From the NCBI GenBank assembly GCA_900466005.1, contig UEGQ01000023.1:1-38613 (forward strand): DNA of 38,613 nt, in the 5' to 3' direction. Made by a program: the position numbers and the translations under genes. Shown here piece by piece: positions 24,292 to 33,374 of the stretch. This stretch comes from Hyphomicrobiales bacterium (GTDB lineage: Bacteria > Pseudomonadota > Alphaproteobacteria > Rhizobiales > Rhizobiaceae). Under the pieces are notes generated by a model. It did not search any database. It had not been told where the DNA came from and saw only the letters and a list, made by a program, of their open reading frames with translations. Numbering within the stretch: the first letter of the stretch is position 1; every line of letters begins with the position of its first letter.

Positions 24292-26064
24292 CTATTCCAG
24301 AATTTTGAGCTGCTTAATCTTGTTATACAGCGTCTTGCGCGACAGGCCGAGAGCGACCGCAGTCTTGCCCCTGTGAAGCTTATTCCTGCGCAGGGCTTCG
24401 ATAATCCAGTCGCGTTCTGACAGACCTGTCTCCGGTTTGGCTGGAGCTTTGGTGCCAAGTATTGGCTCGAGACGTTCAGCCGTGATGGTTACGCCGGGGA
24501 GCGTCGCCATCTGCTCGACGACATGTCTCAACTCCCGGATATTCCCCGGCCAAAGATGGCTTGCAAGCGCAAGGAAAGCGGAGTTCTCAATCGGCAACGG
24601 CGTTGCGTCTGCAGTCCCCTTTGTCTCGACCGTAAAGTGATGAATGAGGGCAGGAAGGTCTTCTAGCCGGTCCCTGAGCGGCGGCAGCATGATCTCGAAA
24701 CCCGAGAAAGCCTCCCGAAGCTTGGGCGTCAGCGTGAGGTCGAGGCTACCCAATCCGTGCGCGACGGTGTACGTCGCGATCACCTTCGCCTCGGATCGCA
24801 TCGACGTCGCACCGTTGAGGGCCGTGAACATGCCTGTTTCAATGTAGTCGGCGAGCTGCTCCTGGGCCTCGGCTGACAGATCGTTCAAGTGGAGGATCAC
24901 CAGCGATGTGTCTGTGGCGGTCTCGAGGACCGATAGCCGCCGCCTGTTTTCCCGGTCGGCTTCCAATCCGAAGAGGGCCGCGGCGTTCTGGCTCCCCGGT
25001 ATCGGCCGACAGGGGAATATAACAGGCTTGCGGTGTTTGCGGTTGCCGAGAGAATGGACGAGGGATGCGAAACGACGCTTGCCAGCACCGCGCTCGCTGA
25101 GGATCAGAACGGGATTCGTCCCGCTGGCTAACCGCTTTGCCGAATCCAACGCCCCGGCCATCGCGGCCGAGCGGGCGACGACCCCGTGACGATATCCGTT
25201 AAGCTGGAGCTGCCGCTCGAGGAGGTCCACCTTCTCCTTAAGGACGTGGATCGTCTTGAACCCCGAAGTCATCTCGAGAACGGAGGTTTCAAGTGGGACA
25301 CGATCGAGAGAGGATCCGCCGATGAAGCCTTGCGTCCCTGTCTCACGGCAGACATCCATCAGTTCCTCGGGCTTCGTGATGGGGCCGCCGCCGAGCAGGC
25401 ACACGACGTTTCGATCGACCGCGTGAACCGTGCGGGCGATATCACGAACACGCGCGGCGAGCTCGGGAAGGCCGATCGAGGAGGACGACTGTCCCGTCTC
25501 CGCGGGATTGAGGTTGAAATTCATGCTGATGGCTTCGACACCGGCTTCGACCATCAGGCGCGCCTCGGCCTGCGTCCGGGTGTATCCGATAGTCATTAGG
25601 CCCCGCGAAGAGGCTTTCACCAGCAGTTCGATCTCGCGCGCATAGCCAAGGCCGCAACGTTCCAGAACCCCTCGCCGTTGATCGCCCAAGTGGATCACGG
25701 ACGGAAAATTTGTGACGCCGGCGAAGCCCCAGCTCTTCAAATTGTCGAGAAACAGATCAATGTCCAATCTCGGATCGAACGTGCAGGCTCCGAAAAAGAC
25801 AGGCAACTTCGTGCTGCGCAGAATCTCGGAGCGGCCGAAGCCCGCGACGAAGGCGTTACTGTCGCGCAGGGGTAATACCGACGCCTGGGACGATCCGCCC
25901 ATTACGCGGAAACGGCCGGCGTTGAGCGCCAAAACGAAATCCGCCCCAGCGCGCTCGGCAGCCCTCGCCGTCATGCCGGAACCGATCGCCGCCCCCAGCA
26001 TGAACGAACGCGAATTCCCCAGGATCTGTCTGACGCCCAAAGCCGTGGCGCTTTCTCCTACCAT
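24292..26064 (-). CDS. PEP-hydrolase-like barrel fused to degenerate NtrC-type AAA+ and Fis HTH
   Basis: About 590 residues from ATG 26064; an in-frame TTG at 26169 inside the ATPase gene is the other start. Domain 1 (roughly 1-275) is a PEP-hydrolase-like barrel, with GAAIGSGMTARAAERAGADF, GVTNFPSVIHLGD and FIGGSSLDRVP. Domain 2 resembles the sigma-54 AAA+ domain: Walker A-like SERGAGKR, then ALFG, and later PPLRDRLEDLPAL and LWPGNIRELRHVVEQM. GAFTGA is absent (ALFG is followed by LEADRENRRR), and the acidic Walker B is replaced by LVILHLNDL. It therefore probably does not activate sigma-54. The last 40 residues are a Fis-type HTH (KTAVALGLSRKTLYNKIKQL). I infer a ligand-sensing repressor or sigma-70 activator of this locus, with the barrel as sensor. 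Confidence 0.86.
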   Translation of the reverse strand: MVGESATALGVRQILGNSRSFMLGAAIGSGMTARAAERAGADFVLALNAGRFRVMGGSSQASVLPLRDSNAFVAGFGRSEILRSTKLPVFFGACTFDPRLDIDLFLDNLKSWGFAGVTNFPSVIHLGDQRRGVLERCGLGYAREIELLVKASSRGLMTIGYTRTQAEARLMVEAGVEAISMNFNLNPAETGQSSSSIGLPELAARVRDIARTVHAVDRNVVCLLGGGPITKPEELMDVCRETGTQGFIGGSSLDRVPLETSVLEMTSGFKTIHVLKEKVDLLERQLQLNGYRHGVVARSAAMAGALDSAKRLASGTNPVLILSERGAGKRRFASLVHSLGNRKHRKPVIFPCRPIPGSQNAAALFGLEADRENRRRLSVLETATDTSLVILHLNDLSAEAQEQLADYIETGMFTALNGATSMRSEAKVIATYTVAHGLGSLDLTLTPKLREAFSGFEIMLPPLRDRLEDLPALIHHFTVETKGTADATPLPIENSAFLALASHLWPGNIRELRHVVEQMATLPGVTITAERLEPILGTKAPAKPETGLSERDWIIEALRRNKLHRGKTAVALGLSRKTLYNKIKQLKILE

Positions 26065-26102
26065 CTCGTCTTGCTTCAAGATCGGCCATCCGGCCGGCGA
26101 AT

Positions 26103-27218
26103 TCAACTCCAGCTTTGCGGTGCTTCCAGCCTCGGAAGGGCCCTGCCGCTGGTATCGAAGAGATGACAATCGGTCGATGCCACCGCGAGAGAAACACGGC
26201 CCTGGCGCCCCACATGGAAGCGATCGTTCGGTGAACGAGCTACAATACTCTCGCCAAGGGTAGTTCCATAGAGATACGTAGCGCTGCCGAGATGCTCGAC
26301 AAAGTCTACTTCGATGTCGAGGGTCAGTTCACCAGGCTTTCCTGTCGGCGCGACGAAGTCGTCGGGACGGACACCCAGTGTCAGTTTCTGACCACGCTCG
26401 GCCGTAAGCGCCTGGATCGGCAACCAGCCCTTTACTCCACCGTCGACTTCGACCTCCACGTGACGCTCGTCCTTGGCAGTCAGCGAGCACGGAAGAAAGT
26501 TCATCCGCGGCGATCCTATGAACCCGGCGACAAACTGGGTAGCGGGCCGATGATAGAGATCGTGCGGCGTGCCCACCTGCTCAACCCGACCTTCCTTGAG
26601 CACGACGATCTTGTCCGCCATCGTCATCGCCTCGGTCTGGTCATGCGTGACGTAGATCATTGTATTGCCGAGCTGCTGGTGGAGTTTGGCGATCTGGACG
26701 CGCATCTGGACACGCAACTCGGTGTCCAGGTTAGAGAGTGGCTCGTCGAATAGAAATACCTGCGGCTGACGGACGATCGCACGGCCGATGGCAACACGCT
26801 GGCGCTGTCCACCCGACAATTGCTTCGGCTTCCGGTCAAGCAGGTGCTCAATCTGCAACAGCGCCGCGGCTTCCTTGACCTTAACGGCGATCTCGGCCTT
26901 GCTTTTCTTCGCCATTTTCAGGGGGAACGCGAGATTGTCGCGAACGCTGAGGTGGGGGTAAAGGGCGTAGCTTTGGAATACCATACCGAGATTTCTGTCA
27001 GCGGCATCGAGCGTGTTGACGACCTTATTGTCGATCTTGAGCGTCCCGCCCGTGATCTTCTCAAGCCCGCCAATCATTCTCAGAAGCGTCGACTTGCCGG
27101 AACCGGAAGGTCCGACGAAGACCACGAACTCTCCGTGCTCGATCTCAAGATCGATACCGTGGAGAATTGGGAGCGCTCCGTAGACTTTCCGGATGCCTTC
27201 GAGATGAACGTTAGCCAT
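26103..27218 (-). CDS. CUT1 ABC transporter ATPase (MalK/UgpC type), second system
   Basis: A 371-residue ATPase with Walker A GPSGSGKST at 36-44, MVFQSYALYPH, LSGGQRQRVAIGRA, Walker B VFLFDEP and VTHDQTEAM, plus a C-terminal MOP/TOBE-type regulatory domain (FVEHLGSATYLYGTTLGES). GGGAGGAAA precedes the ATG. It energises the permeases encoded about 2.5 kb upstream in the same operon, with kinase, SDR and phosphatase genes in between. Its C-terminal tail is slightly longer than usual and lies over the possible TTG start of the regulator. Confidence 0.93.
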   Translation of the reverse strand: MANVHLEGIRKVYGALPILHGIDLEIEHGEFVVFVGPSGSGKSTLLRMIGGLEKITGGTLKIDNKVVNTLDAADRNLGMVFQSYALYPHLSVRDNLAFPLKMAKKSKAEIAVKVKEAAALLQIEHLLDRKPKQLSGGQRQRVAIGRAIVRQPQVFLFDEPLSNLDTELRVQMRVQIAKLHQQLGNTMIYVTHDQTEAMTMADKIVVLKEGRVEQVGTPHDLYHRPATQFVAGFIGSPRMNFLPCSLTAKDERHVEVEVDGGVKGWLPIQALTAERGQKLTLGVRPDDFVAPTGKPGELTLDIEVDFVEHLGSATYLYGTTLGESIVARSPNDRFHVGRQGRVSLAVASTDCHLFDTSGRALPRLEAPQSWS

Positions 27219-27251
27219 GTAATTTCCTCCCAGTCGTCTGAGGCGCGCCGG

Positions 27252-28046
27252 TCAGCGCGTCAGTGGTATTTCCTTAAGGGTCGAGACGGTGAAGTCTGGC
27301 GGCATCAGGCTCGGATCATTCACCGGCGGCACGCCGGTAGTAACGAGGACCGAGCAGAGCCCTGCCCGCTTTCCAGCCTGAATGTCCGTAGGAATCTGGT
27401 CGCCGATCATGAGTGTCGAAACCCGCTCTGTCCCCAGCCGGGCCAATGCTGCCTCGATCATGTGGACCTCTGGCTTGCCGACGATGATTGGCGTGACGCG
27501 AGCCGCCGTGGCGACTGCAGACAGAATGGCTCCCGCACCCGGCTCGAAGCCGGTTGGCGTTGGCAGCAGGCGATCGGGGTTCGTGCCGATCAGCACTGCG
27601 CCTTTCAGGATGGCGTCGACAGCGATTCGAAGTTTTTCATGCGTGATCTCGCGATCGAGGCCCATCACAACGATCTGAGGGTCCTTTTCGGTAATTTCGA
27701 GCGAGGCGTCCGAGATTGCCTTCTTCAACGAGGGTGCGCCGATCACAAATACCCGGGTACCTTCTGGATAGTCTTTGCGGATGAGCCGGCCAGCGGTCAC
27801 GGCCGACGTCACGACATTGTCGATGGTGGCGTCCAGCCCGAAGCCGATCAGCTTCGACACGACATCCTCCGCCGTGTGCGTCGAATTGTTGGTGACGAAG
27901 CAGAACGGAACGCCCTCCGACCGCCAGTATTTGAACGCTTCGATGGCATCGGGGATTGCTGTCTTGCCGCGGTACACGACGCCGTCGAGATCCGAGACGA
28001 TGCCGTGAATGGACGGCCAGATTTTCGTTTGTGCAAGCTCAGCCAT
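27252..28046 (-). CDS. HAD-IIA sugar phosphatase (NagD-like)
   Basis: A 264-residue HAD hydrolase of subclass IIA. The nucleophile motif DLDGVVYRG (Asp19, with Asp21 as acid/base) starts near residue 19, motif II is FVTNNSTHT, the lysine motif is IVGKPEVHMI, and the Mg-binding motif is MIGDQIPTDIQAG. NagD-like enzymes dephosphorylate sugar phosphates or nucleotides. It overlaps the upstream SDR gene by 8 bp. In this operon it may remove phosphate from a dead-end sugar phosphate or take part in the pathway directly. Confidence 0.92.
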   Translation of the reverse strand: MAELAQTKIWPSIHGIVSDLDGVVYRGKTAIPDAIEAFKYWRSEGVPFCFVTNNSTHTAEDVVSKLIGFGLDATIDNVVTSAVTAGRLIRKDYPEGTRVFVIGAPSLKKAISDASLEITEKDPQIVVMGLDREITHEKLRIAVDAILKGAVLIGTNPDRLLPTPTGFEPGAGAILSAVATAARVTPIIVGKPEVHMIEAALARLGTERVSTLMIGDQIPTDIQAGKRAGLCSVLVTTGVPPVNDPSLMPPDFTVSTLKEIPLTR

Positions 28047-28812
28047 TCATCAACATCCCGCCGTTGACGTGTACGATCTGGCCGGTGATGTAGGCAGAGG
28101 CCGGACTTGCCAGGAAGACCGCCAGACCTGCAACATCCTCAGGTGAACCGACGCGAGCGAGAGGAATGCGGCCGGCATGCCGCGCTTCGGTTTCTTCGCG
28201 CGGACGGCCATGCATCGGTGTGTCGATGATGCCAGGAGCGACACCGTTCACGTTAATGCCGAGCGGCGCGCATTCATAAGCGAGCAGCTTGGTCAGGTCA
28301 TGAACTACCGCTTTGGAGAAGCAGTAATCTGCGCCGCCGGCCTGGTAATTGAAGACTGCACCTTGCGACGATAGTGACGATCCAATGTTAACAACGCGGC
28401 CGCCGGCGTCCTTCATGAAGCGGTTGACGACAAGTTTCGTGCAAAGAAGCACAGCAGCGGAATTGATTTCCATCGTCCGGTCGATCTTTGCCTTGTCGCC
28501 CGTGAGAAGCCTCTCACCCGACTTGATACCGGCATTGTTGATGAGCGCGTCGAGCTTGCCAAACTGGTCTGCTACCCTCGTCAAGACTCGCTCGATATCG
28601 GCCTCGCTGGTGACGTCCATAGTCATCGGCACAGCCCTGTCGCCACCTTCCACGGAGGAAAGTGCATTTTTCAGCCCTTCCTCGTTGGCATCGGTCGCGA
28701 TTACGTTGGCACCGTTTGCCAAAAAGGCGCTGGTGATCGCCGCACCAATTCCGCCGCCGGCGCCTGTTACGAGAACGGTGCTACCCGTCATGGCAAATAG
28801 GGAGGATGTCAT
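28039..28812 (-). CDS. SDR-family oxidoreductase, second
   Basis: A 257-residue classical SDR. Cofactor motif TGAGGGIG (16-23), NNAG (92-95), catalytic Ser145, Tyr163 and Lys167 (YCFSK), ending in GQIVHVNGGMLMNG. Overlaps of 4 bp with the kinase gene and 8 bp with the phosphatase gene show tight translational coupling. In a transporter-kinase-SDR operon it probably oxidises an imported polyol or sugar acid, or acts after the kinase. Confidence 0.9.
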   Translation of the reverse strand: MTSSLFAMTGSTVLVTGAGGGIGAAITSAFLANGANVIATDANEEGLKNALSSVEGGDRAVPMTMDVTSEADIERVLTRVADQFGKLDALINNAGIKSGERLLTGDKAKIDRTMEINSAAVLLCTKLVVNRFMKDAGGRVVNIGSSLSSQGAVFNYQAGGADYCFSKAVVHDLTKLLAYECAPLGINVNGVAPGIIDTPMHGRPREETEARHAGRIPLARVGSPEDVAGLAVFLASPASAYITGQIVHVNGGMLMNG

Positions 28813-29750
28813 TGTATCTCCAGAAGTGTCTTGTGATTGAGAAATTCGTCGACCGCCTCAGCAGTCGGCATGGAAGGTTGCGCGCCGCGCTTGGTGACGC
28901 AGAGTGCCGCAACGGCCATCGCCTGCCTGACCGCATCGCGAATCGGAACGCCCCGCGCCAATGCCACGGCGAACCCGCCGTTGAACGCGTCGCCTGCAGC
29001 TGTCGTGTCGACAACGATCACCGGAAAAGCAGGAACGTGGAATGACTGGGTAGCGTCAACGAAATACGCCCCTCGTCCCCCCAGCGTGATCAAGACCGCT
29101 TTCGGCCCCATGGCGAGGATCGCCTTCGCCGCCTGCCTGGCGGTGTCGATGCACTCGATTTCTATACCGGTCAGCTCATAGGCTTCGGACTCGTTGGGCG
29201 TGACATAATCGACCTGCGACCACGCTTCCTGCGACAGTCCTGGCCGGACAGGTGCGGGATTGAAGACGAGCGTGAAGCCTATGCGTGCCTTGAGCGCGAA
29301 CAAGGCTTCGAGCGCGACCACAGGCAGGCCCATCTCCGCGACAACGATCGCACCAGGTTCGATGTGGCCATGGACGGCGTCGATCAGTTCTCCGGTTACG
29401 TTCGCGTTCGCGCCAGCATCGATGACGATCATGTTGCCACCATCGTCGCCGACAATGATCATGGCTGTACCGGTTGGCTCTTCTTCCGCCGTCTGCACCG
29501 CATCGAGGAGCACACCCGCGTCCTCTAGCGACTGACGCAAGATCGAGCCCGCGTCGTCATTCCCCACTCTCGTGAAGAACTTCGGACGGCACCCCAGCTT
29601 CGCGGCCGCAACGGCTTGGTTTGCACCCTTGCCGCCGGGATGGCGGACCAGAGTGCCCATCAGGCTCTCTCCCGGTGTGGGCAGTCGCTCGACGTTGAAC
29701 GAAAGGTCTAGGTTGGTGGTACCGAAGAACATCAAGGATTTAGTGGTCAT
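28809..29750 (-). CDS. Ribokinase-like PfkB carbohydrate kinase
   Basis: A 313-residue PfkB-family kinase. The N-terminal substrate part has GTTNLDLSFNVERLPTPGE and the RHPGGKGANQAVAAAKLG signature (36-53, read in parts). The C-terminal PfkB signature DTTAAGDAFNGGF holds the probable catalytic base Asp254, and NPAPVRPG and TPNESEAYELTG are ribokinase-like. It should phosphorylate a pentose, deoxy sugar or related hydroxylated compound after uptake. The frame is open to 29951, but ATG 29750 overlaps the permease stop as ATGA and begins the conserved domain. Confidence 0.92.
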   Translation of the reverse strand: MTTKSLMFFGTTNLDLSFNVERLPTPGESLMGTLVRHPGGKGANQAVAAAKLGCRPKFFTRVGNDDAGSILRQSLEDAGVLLDAVQTAEEEPTGTAMIIVGDDGGNMIVIDAGANANVTGELIDAVHGHIEPGAIVVAEMGLPVVALEALFALKARIGFTLVFNPAPVRPGLSQEAWSQVDYVTPNESEAYELTGIEIECIDTARQAAKAILAMGPKAVLITLGGRGAYFVDATQSFHVPAFPVIVVDTTAAGDAFNGGFAVALARGVPIRDAVRQAMAVAALCVTKRGAQPSMPTAEAVDEFLNHKTLLEIQ

Positions 29751-30607
29751 TTGACGGCTCCGAATGTCAGGCCTCGTTCCAAGTGCCGCTGACCGACTAT
29801 GATGAGGATTACGGGAACGATCATCGTCACGACCAGCCCAGCTGCCATCACAGGGTAAAACTGCACGCCTGGGTTCAACAACTTCAGAAGGGCGACAGTA
29901 ACAGGAGCCTTGGTTGAGCTGAGCATCAGCCCGAGCGCGAAATTGTGCCAAGCCAACAGGAAGACGAGAAGCGACGCACCGATCAGGCCTGTCTTGAGCA
30001 GAGGCAGAACGATATGGAGCACCACCCGGAAGGGCTTGGCACCGTCAATGGCCGCAGCCTCCTCGATGTCCTTGGGAATGTCCTCGACATAAGACCGGCT
30101 GAGCCAGACGATCATCGGCAGGGTTACGACCTGATAGACCCAGATCATGCCGATGTAGGTGTCGTAGAGACCCATCGTCTGGAAGAGACTGAAGAGCGGG
30201 ATCACCACGAGCAGGACAGGCGCAAAGCGGAAGCCAAGGATGAAGAATGCAATATCCTCCTTGAACGGCACGTTGCGTCGGGCCAGCACATAGCCTGCCG
30301 GTACTCCAACAATAAGCGAGACGACAACGGCCCCGGTTGCGATGATTACGCTATTGGTGATGGGGGTGAGAAAGTCGATCTTGATCGTCCCGTAGCTGGT
30401 CGCGCCAGCCTGTGCCGCGTCGAACAGAACCCGGAAGTTTTCGAATGTCGGCGTAAAGATGAAGGTCGGCGGCCAGGCCATAATGTCCCCCTGTGTCTTC
30501 AGCGACATCATGATGATCCAGATCAGGGGGAACGCCAGAACGAGCGCACAGAGCGCGACAAGGGCGTTCAAGATGAATGTGGTTGCGGGCGAGCGTGTAA
30601 AATCCAT
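29747..30607 (-). CDS. CUT1 ABC transporter permease (MalG type), second system
   Basis: A 286-residue permease with six predicted helices. The first helix is followed by MAWPPTFIFTPTFENFRVLF, a MalG-type periplasmic segment. The EAA loop reads DIEEAAAIDGAKPFRVVLHIVLP. GGGGAGGAAG precedes the ATG. It pairs with the permease encoded just upstream (12-bp gap) and is coupled to the kinase gene downstream. Confidence 0.92.
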   Translation of the reverse strand: MDFTRSPATTFILNALVALCALVLAFPLIWIIMMSLKTQGDIMAWPPTFIFTPTFENFRVLFDAAQAGATSYGTIKIDFLTPITNSVIIATGAVVVSLIVGVPAGYVLARRNVPFKEDIAFFILGFRFAPVLLVVIPLFSLFQTMGLYDTYIGMIWVYQVVTLPMIVWLSRSYVEDIPKDIEEAAAIDGAKPFRVVLHIVLPLLKTGLIGASLLVFLLAWHNFALGLMLSSTKAPVTVALLKLLNPGVQFYPVMAAGLVVTMIVPVILIIVGQRHLERGLTFGAVK

Positions 30608-30619
30608 GTCTTCCTCCCC

Positions 30620-31585
30620 TTAGCTCACGCGGCGGCGGACCGCCTGCCAGAGCTTGACCATGACCAACGCAGCAACAAGCACGATGAGCCAGTTGACAAC
30701 CATGAGGGCTGCGCCCCTGCCGAATGTGAGGTTCTGGAATGCCGTGATGTAAGCCTGGACCGAGAGCGCCGATGTCGAGTTTCCTGGCCCGCCCTGTGTC
30801 GTTCCGAAAATGATGTCGAACTGGTTCAGCGACTCGATCAGACGGAACAGGCCCGCAAGCATGATGTAAGGCGCGACAAGCGGTAGTTCGATGTGGACAA
30901 AAGTCGCCCACGACTTCGCGCCGTTGATCCGGGCCGCCTCACGAAGGTCGTCAGTGATACCCTGCAGGCCAGCGAAAATGATGAGCGCAAAGAAGGGAGT
31001 ATACGTCCAGACATCGATAAGAATGACAGAGAACAGGGACATCGCAGGGTCGGAAATCCATCCGAGCGGGGCGATCCCGACCAACGAAAGAAGGTAGTTG
31101 AGAATCCCGCCCTGCGGATTCATCATCGTCGTCCACATGAGCGCCACACTCATCGGCGGCAATACGAGCGGAAGCAGAATGACGGGCCGCAACAAGCGCG
31201 CGAGAACGACACCCGAGGCAAAGAGCTTTGCGATCGCCAGACCGATTACCGCCTGCAGCGCAACTGCGGTCACGGCGTAAGCGACCGTCACGCGCACGTT
31301 GTTCCAGAAGTCCCCGGTTTTCATCAGCGCCACGTAGTTGGCCAAGCCGACGAAGCGGACGGTCGGGCGACCCAGACGAAGGTCGGTCAGCGACTGATAA
31401 ACGCCGTAGAAAAACAGAAGCAGAAACCCGAGAAGGATGAGGACCGCGGGCGCAATCACGACCAAGCTCACCCAGTCAATCTTGGACTCAGATTTATCCT
31501 CGTCGGCTCCGGAAGAGCTCTGCTGTTGGGCGGTGCTGTTCGCTGGCGTTATCTCAGTAGGCGAATAGGAAACGTGGGAAGTCAT
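30620..31585 (-). CDS. CUT1 ABC transporter permease (MalF type), second system
   Basis: A 321-residue permease. A polar, Ser/Gln-rich N-terminus of about 35 residues (SSSGADEDKSESK) precedes the first helix (VVIAPAVLILLGFLLLFFYG). The remaining helices include the EAA loop DLREAARINGAKSWATFVHIELP and FGTTQGGPGNSTSALSVQ near the C-terminus. Such a charged N-terminal tail is common in rhizobial MalF-type permeases. It follows the binding-protein gene after a GC-rich hairpin. Confidence 0.92.
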   Translation of the reverse strand: MTSHVSYSPTEITPANSTAQQQSSSGADEDKSESKIDWVSLVVIAPAVLILLGFLLLFFYGVYQSLTDLRLGRPTVRFVGLANYVALMKTGDFWNNVRVTVAYAVTAVALQAVIGLAIAKLFASGVVLARLLRPVILLPLVLPPMSVALMWTTMMNPQGGILNYLLSLVGIAPLGWISDPAMSLFSVILIDVWTYTPFFALIIFAGLQGITDDLREAARINGAKSWATFVHIELPLVAPYIMLAGLFRLIESLNQFDIIFGTTQGGPGNSTSALSVQAYITAFQNLTFGRGAALMVVNWLIVLVAALVMVKLWQAVRRRVS

Positions 31586-31611
31586 CGTGAGGTCTCCACC
31601 TTCGGAAGCTA

Positions 31612-31634
31612 GGCGGCGGCCGATGGCCGCCGCC
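31612..31634 (-). terminator. Intercistronic hairpin after the second binding-protein gene
   Basis: GGCGGCGGCC and GGCCGCCGCC pair perfectly around a three-base loop, eight bases past the binding-protein stop. No T-tract follows, so it more likely protects the upstream message than terminates it. The first transporter operon has a hairpin at the same place. Confidence 0.7.
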
Positions 31635-31642
31635 CGGTAGAG

Positions 31643-33025
31643 TTACAGGCCGGCCCGGATCTCTTCGGCCAGCGCCTTGAGCGTCGTTTCGACGTCATCG
31701 CCGTTGACCATTTTCTGCATGGCGACAGACCAGGCGTTCATCGCTTCGCCGAAGCCGACACGAGGCGTGAATGCCAGTGCGGCACGTGACTGGGTAGTGT
31801 TAAAGCTCTCGACGAAGTTGTTGAACTCAGGCTTTGCTGCATAGTCGGTCCAGGCATTATTCTTCCAGACCGAATCGCGCGTCGGATTGACCAGCTTGCC
31901 TTCGATCGCTCCGGCGAGAGTGATTTTCTTTGACGTCGCCCACTGAATGAATAGCCACGAAGCGCCCTTCTTTTGCGAAGCAGCGTTCATTGCGAGGGAC
32001 CAAATCCAGATGTTGGATTCGGCTTCCTTTGCGTTCGGCGAGCGAAGCGGCGGCGCGAAGGCGATCTTTCCGGAAGCCGGCTGTCCCTGCGCGTCCGCCC
32101 AGAAGCCAAACATATTGGAGTCGATGGCCATCGCGGTGCGGCCAGTCGAGATACCGTCAACGACCTGATACCAGTTGTCGTTGGCAAAAGACGGCGCGGC
32201 GCACTTCTTGATCATGTCGACATAGTCTTTGTGGAACGCGATCGACTCCGGAGAATCGAGGCCCGTGTCCAGCTTGCCGTCTTTCTCAATAAAGTCCTTC
32301 ACTCCATACGAGCGTGCAATCGAAACCACCGCGGTGTGGATGCTGCTCCAGTTACGCACGCCACGCACGCCGAGCGGCGTGATCGACGGATCGGCGGCCT
32401 TGAGCGTCTCGCAAGCTTTCGCCATCTCCGGCGGCGTCGTTGGGACGTCGATCTTGTACTTCTCGAGGATGTCCTTGCGGTAGAACATCTGGATGTTTTC
32501 GAACGCGTGGGGGATTGCCCACACTTGGCCGCCGTCGCCGGGCGCGATCTGGCCATCTTCGACCTTCCAGGTGAGAGCCGAGCGGAGGGAGGGGAAGAAG
32601 TCCTCGTAGTCGTAGTCGGCCGCGGTCATCTTGGGGTCTTTGAGATACGTATCAAGCGGCTCGAGCAGGCCGCCCGGCGCGAGGTCCCATGCGGGCTGGA
32701 TGCCTGTGCCGACCACATCCCAGGCCGTGGACTTGGTCGAGAGCTGGATCGTAAGCTTGTTCCAGTATGTGTCATCGGGGTAGAGTTCCGGGGTAACCTT
32801 AATGCCGGTTAGCTTTTCGAACTCCGGCAACTCTTTGACCAGGGCGTCGGCGTAAGGATGGATATCGTAAGCCCAGGTAATAGAAGTACCTTCGAACTGG
32901 CGCCAGTTGACATCTTCCGCAGCTGCGGGTGTCACGGCGGCTGATACAAGCAAGGTGGTGGCCATCAAAACGGCCTTTGCGGCGCGACCCGCGCTCACAT
33001 GAAATCCGGTGATAGAATGATGCAC
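31643..33025 (-). CDS. CUT1 ABC transporter sugar-binding protein, second system
   Basis: A 460-residue periplasmic solute-binding protein, family 1. GTG 33025 is chosen as start because GAGGAGG ends five bases before it and the signal peptide then has normal length (cleavage expected near residue 36, TPAAA/EDVNW); the frame stays open to 33091. Family features are FEKLTGIKVTPELYPDDTYW, AWDVVGTGIQPAWDLAPGG, and VWAIPHAFENIQMFYRKDIL, read in parts. First gene of an eight-gene minus-strand operon ending with the barrel-fused regulator. Two TGGGTA elements lie upstream of it. Substrate unknown. Confidence 0.92.
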   Translation of the reverse strand: MHHSITGFHVSAGRAAKAVLMATTLLVSAAVTPAAAEDVNWRQFEGTSITWAYDIHPYADALVKELPEFEKLTGIKVTPELYPDDTYWNKLTIQLSTKSTAWDVVGTGIQPAWDLAPGGLLEPLDTYLKDPKMTAADYDYEDFFPSLRSALTWKVEDGQIAPGDGGQVWAIPHAFENIQMFYRKDILEKYKIDVPTTPPEMAKACETLKAADPSITPLGVRGVRNWSSIHTAVVSIARSYGVKDFIEKDGKLDTGLDSPESIAFHKDYVDMIKKCAAPSFANDNWYQVVDGISTGRTAMAIDSNMFGFWADAQGQPASGKIAFAPPLRSPNAKEAESNIWIWSLAMNAASQKKGASWLFIQWATSKKITLAGAIEGKLVNPTRDSVWKNNAWTDYAAKPEFNNFVESFNTTQSRAALAFTPRVGFGEAMNAWSVAMQKMVNGDDVETTLKALAEEIRAGL

Positions 33026-33141
33026 TTGATCCTCCTCGGCGCATAGCCAATCTGTTGAGGGCGCGCCACTCCAATCCCAGGCCGCCCTCATATGAACTTA
33101 AGCGGGGCTGCGGGGACCATTGGAGAAAGCTTCAGTGCTTC

Positions 33142-33157
33142 TGGGTAAAGTTGGGTA
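33142..33157. promoter_or_regulatory. TGGGTA tandem element, site B
   Basis: TGGGTAAAGTTGGGTA, 15 of 16 identical to site A and in the same orientation. It lies 117 bp upstream of the GTG start of the binding-protein gene, similar to the position of site A before the Tm-1-like gene. Confidence 0.62.
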
Positions 33158-33374
33158 ATGCCGACTACCTCACTGGGGCGGCTCCCGTAACGGCCAGCAC
33201 ACTAGAAGTACTGCCTTGGAAGCCGTAACGACAAGATTTCGACCAGAAGAACGCGCGCATCGGAGCGATACCGACGGCGGCACCAAGGACGATGCCGGCC
33301 CCCTTTGGTTGATGGTTGTCACATATGAGCGGTTAAGGCCGAACAGCGCCTCAAGCTTTAGAAGAAAGCGAAAT

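Noticed and set aside
26820..28067. A 415-codon plus-strand open frame
   Set aside because: It lies antisense to the ABC ATPase and HAD phosphatase genes, which have full family motifs; its own translation has no recognisable domain.
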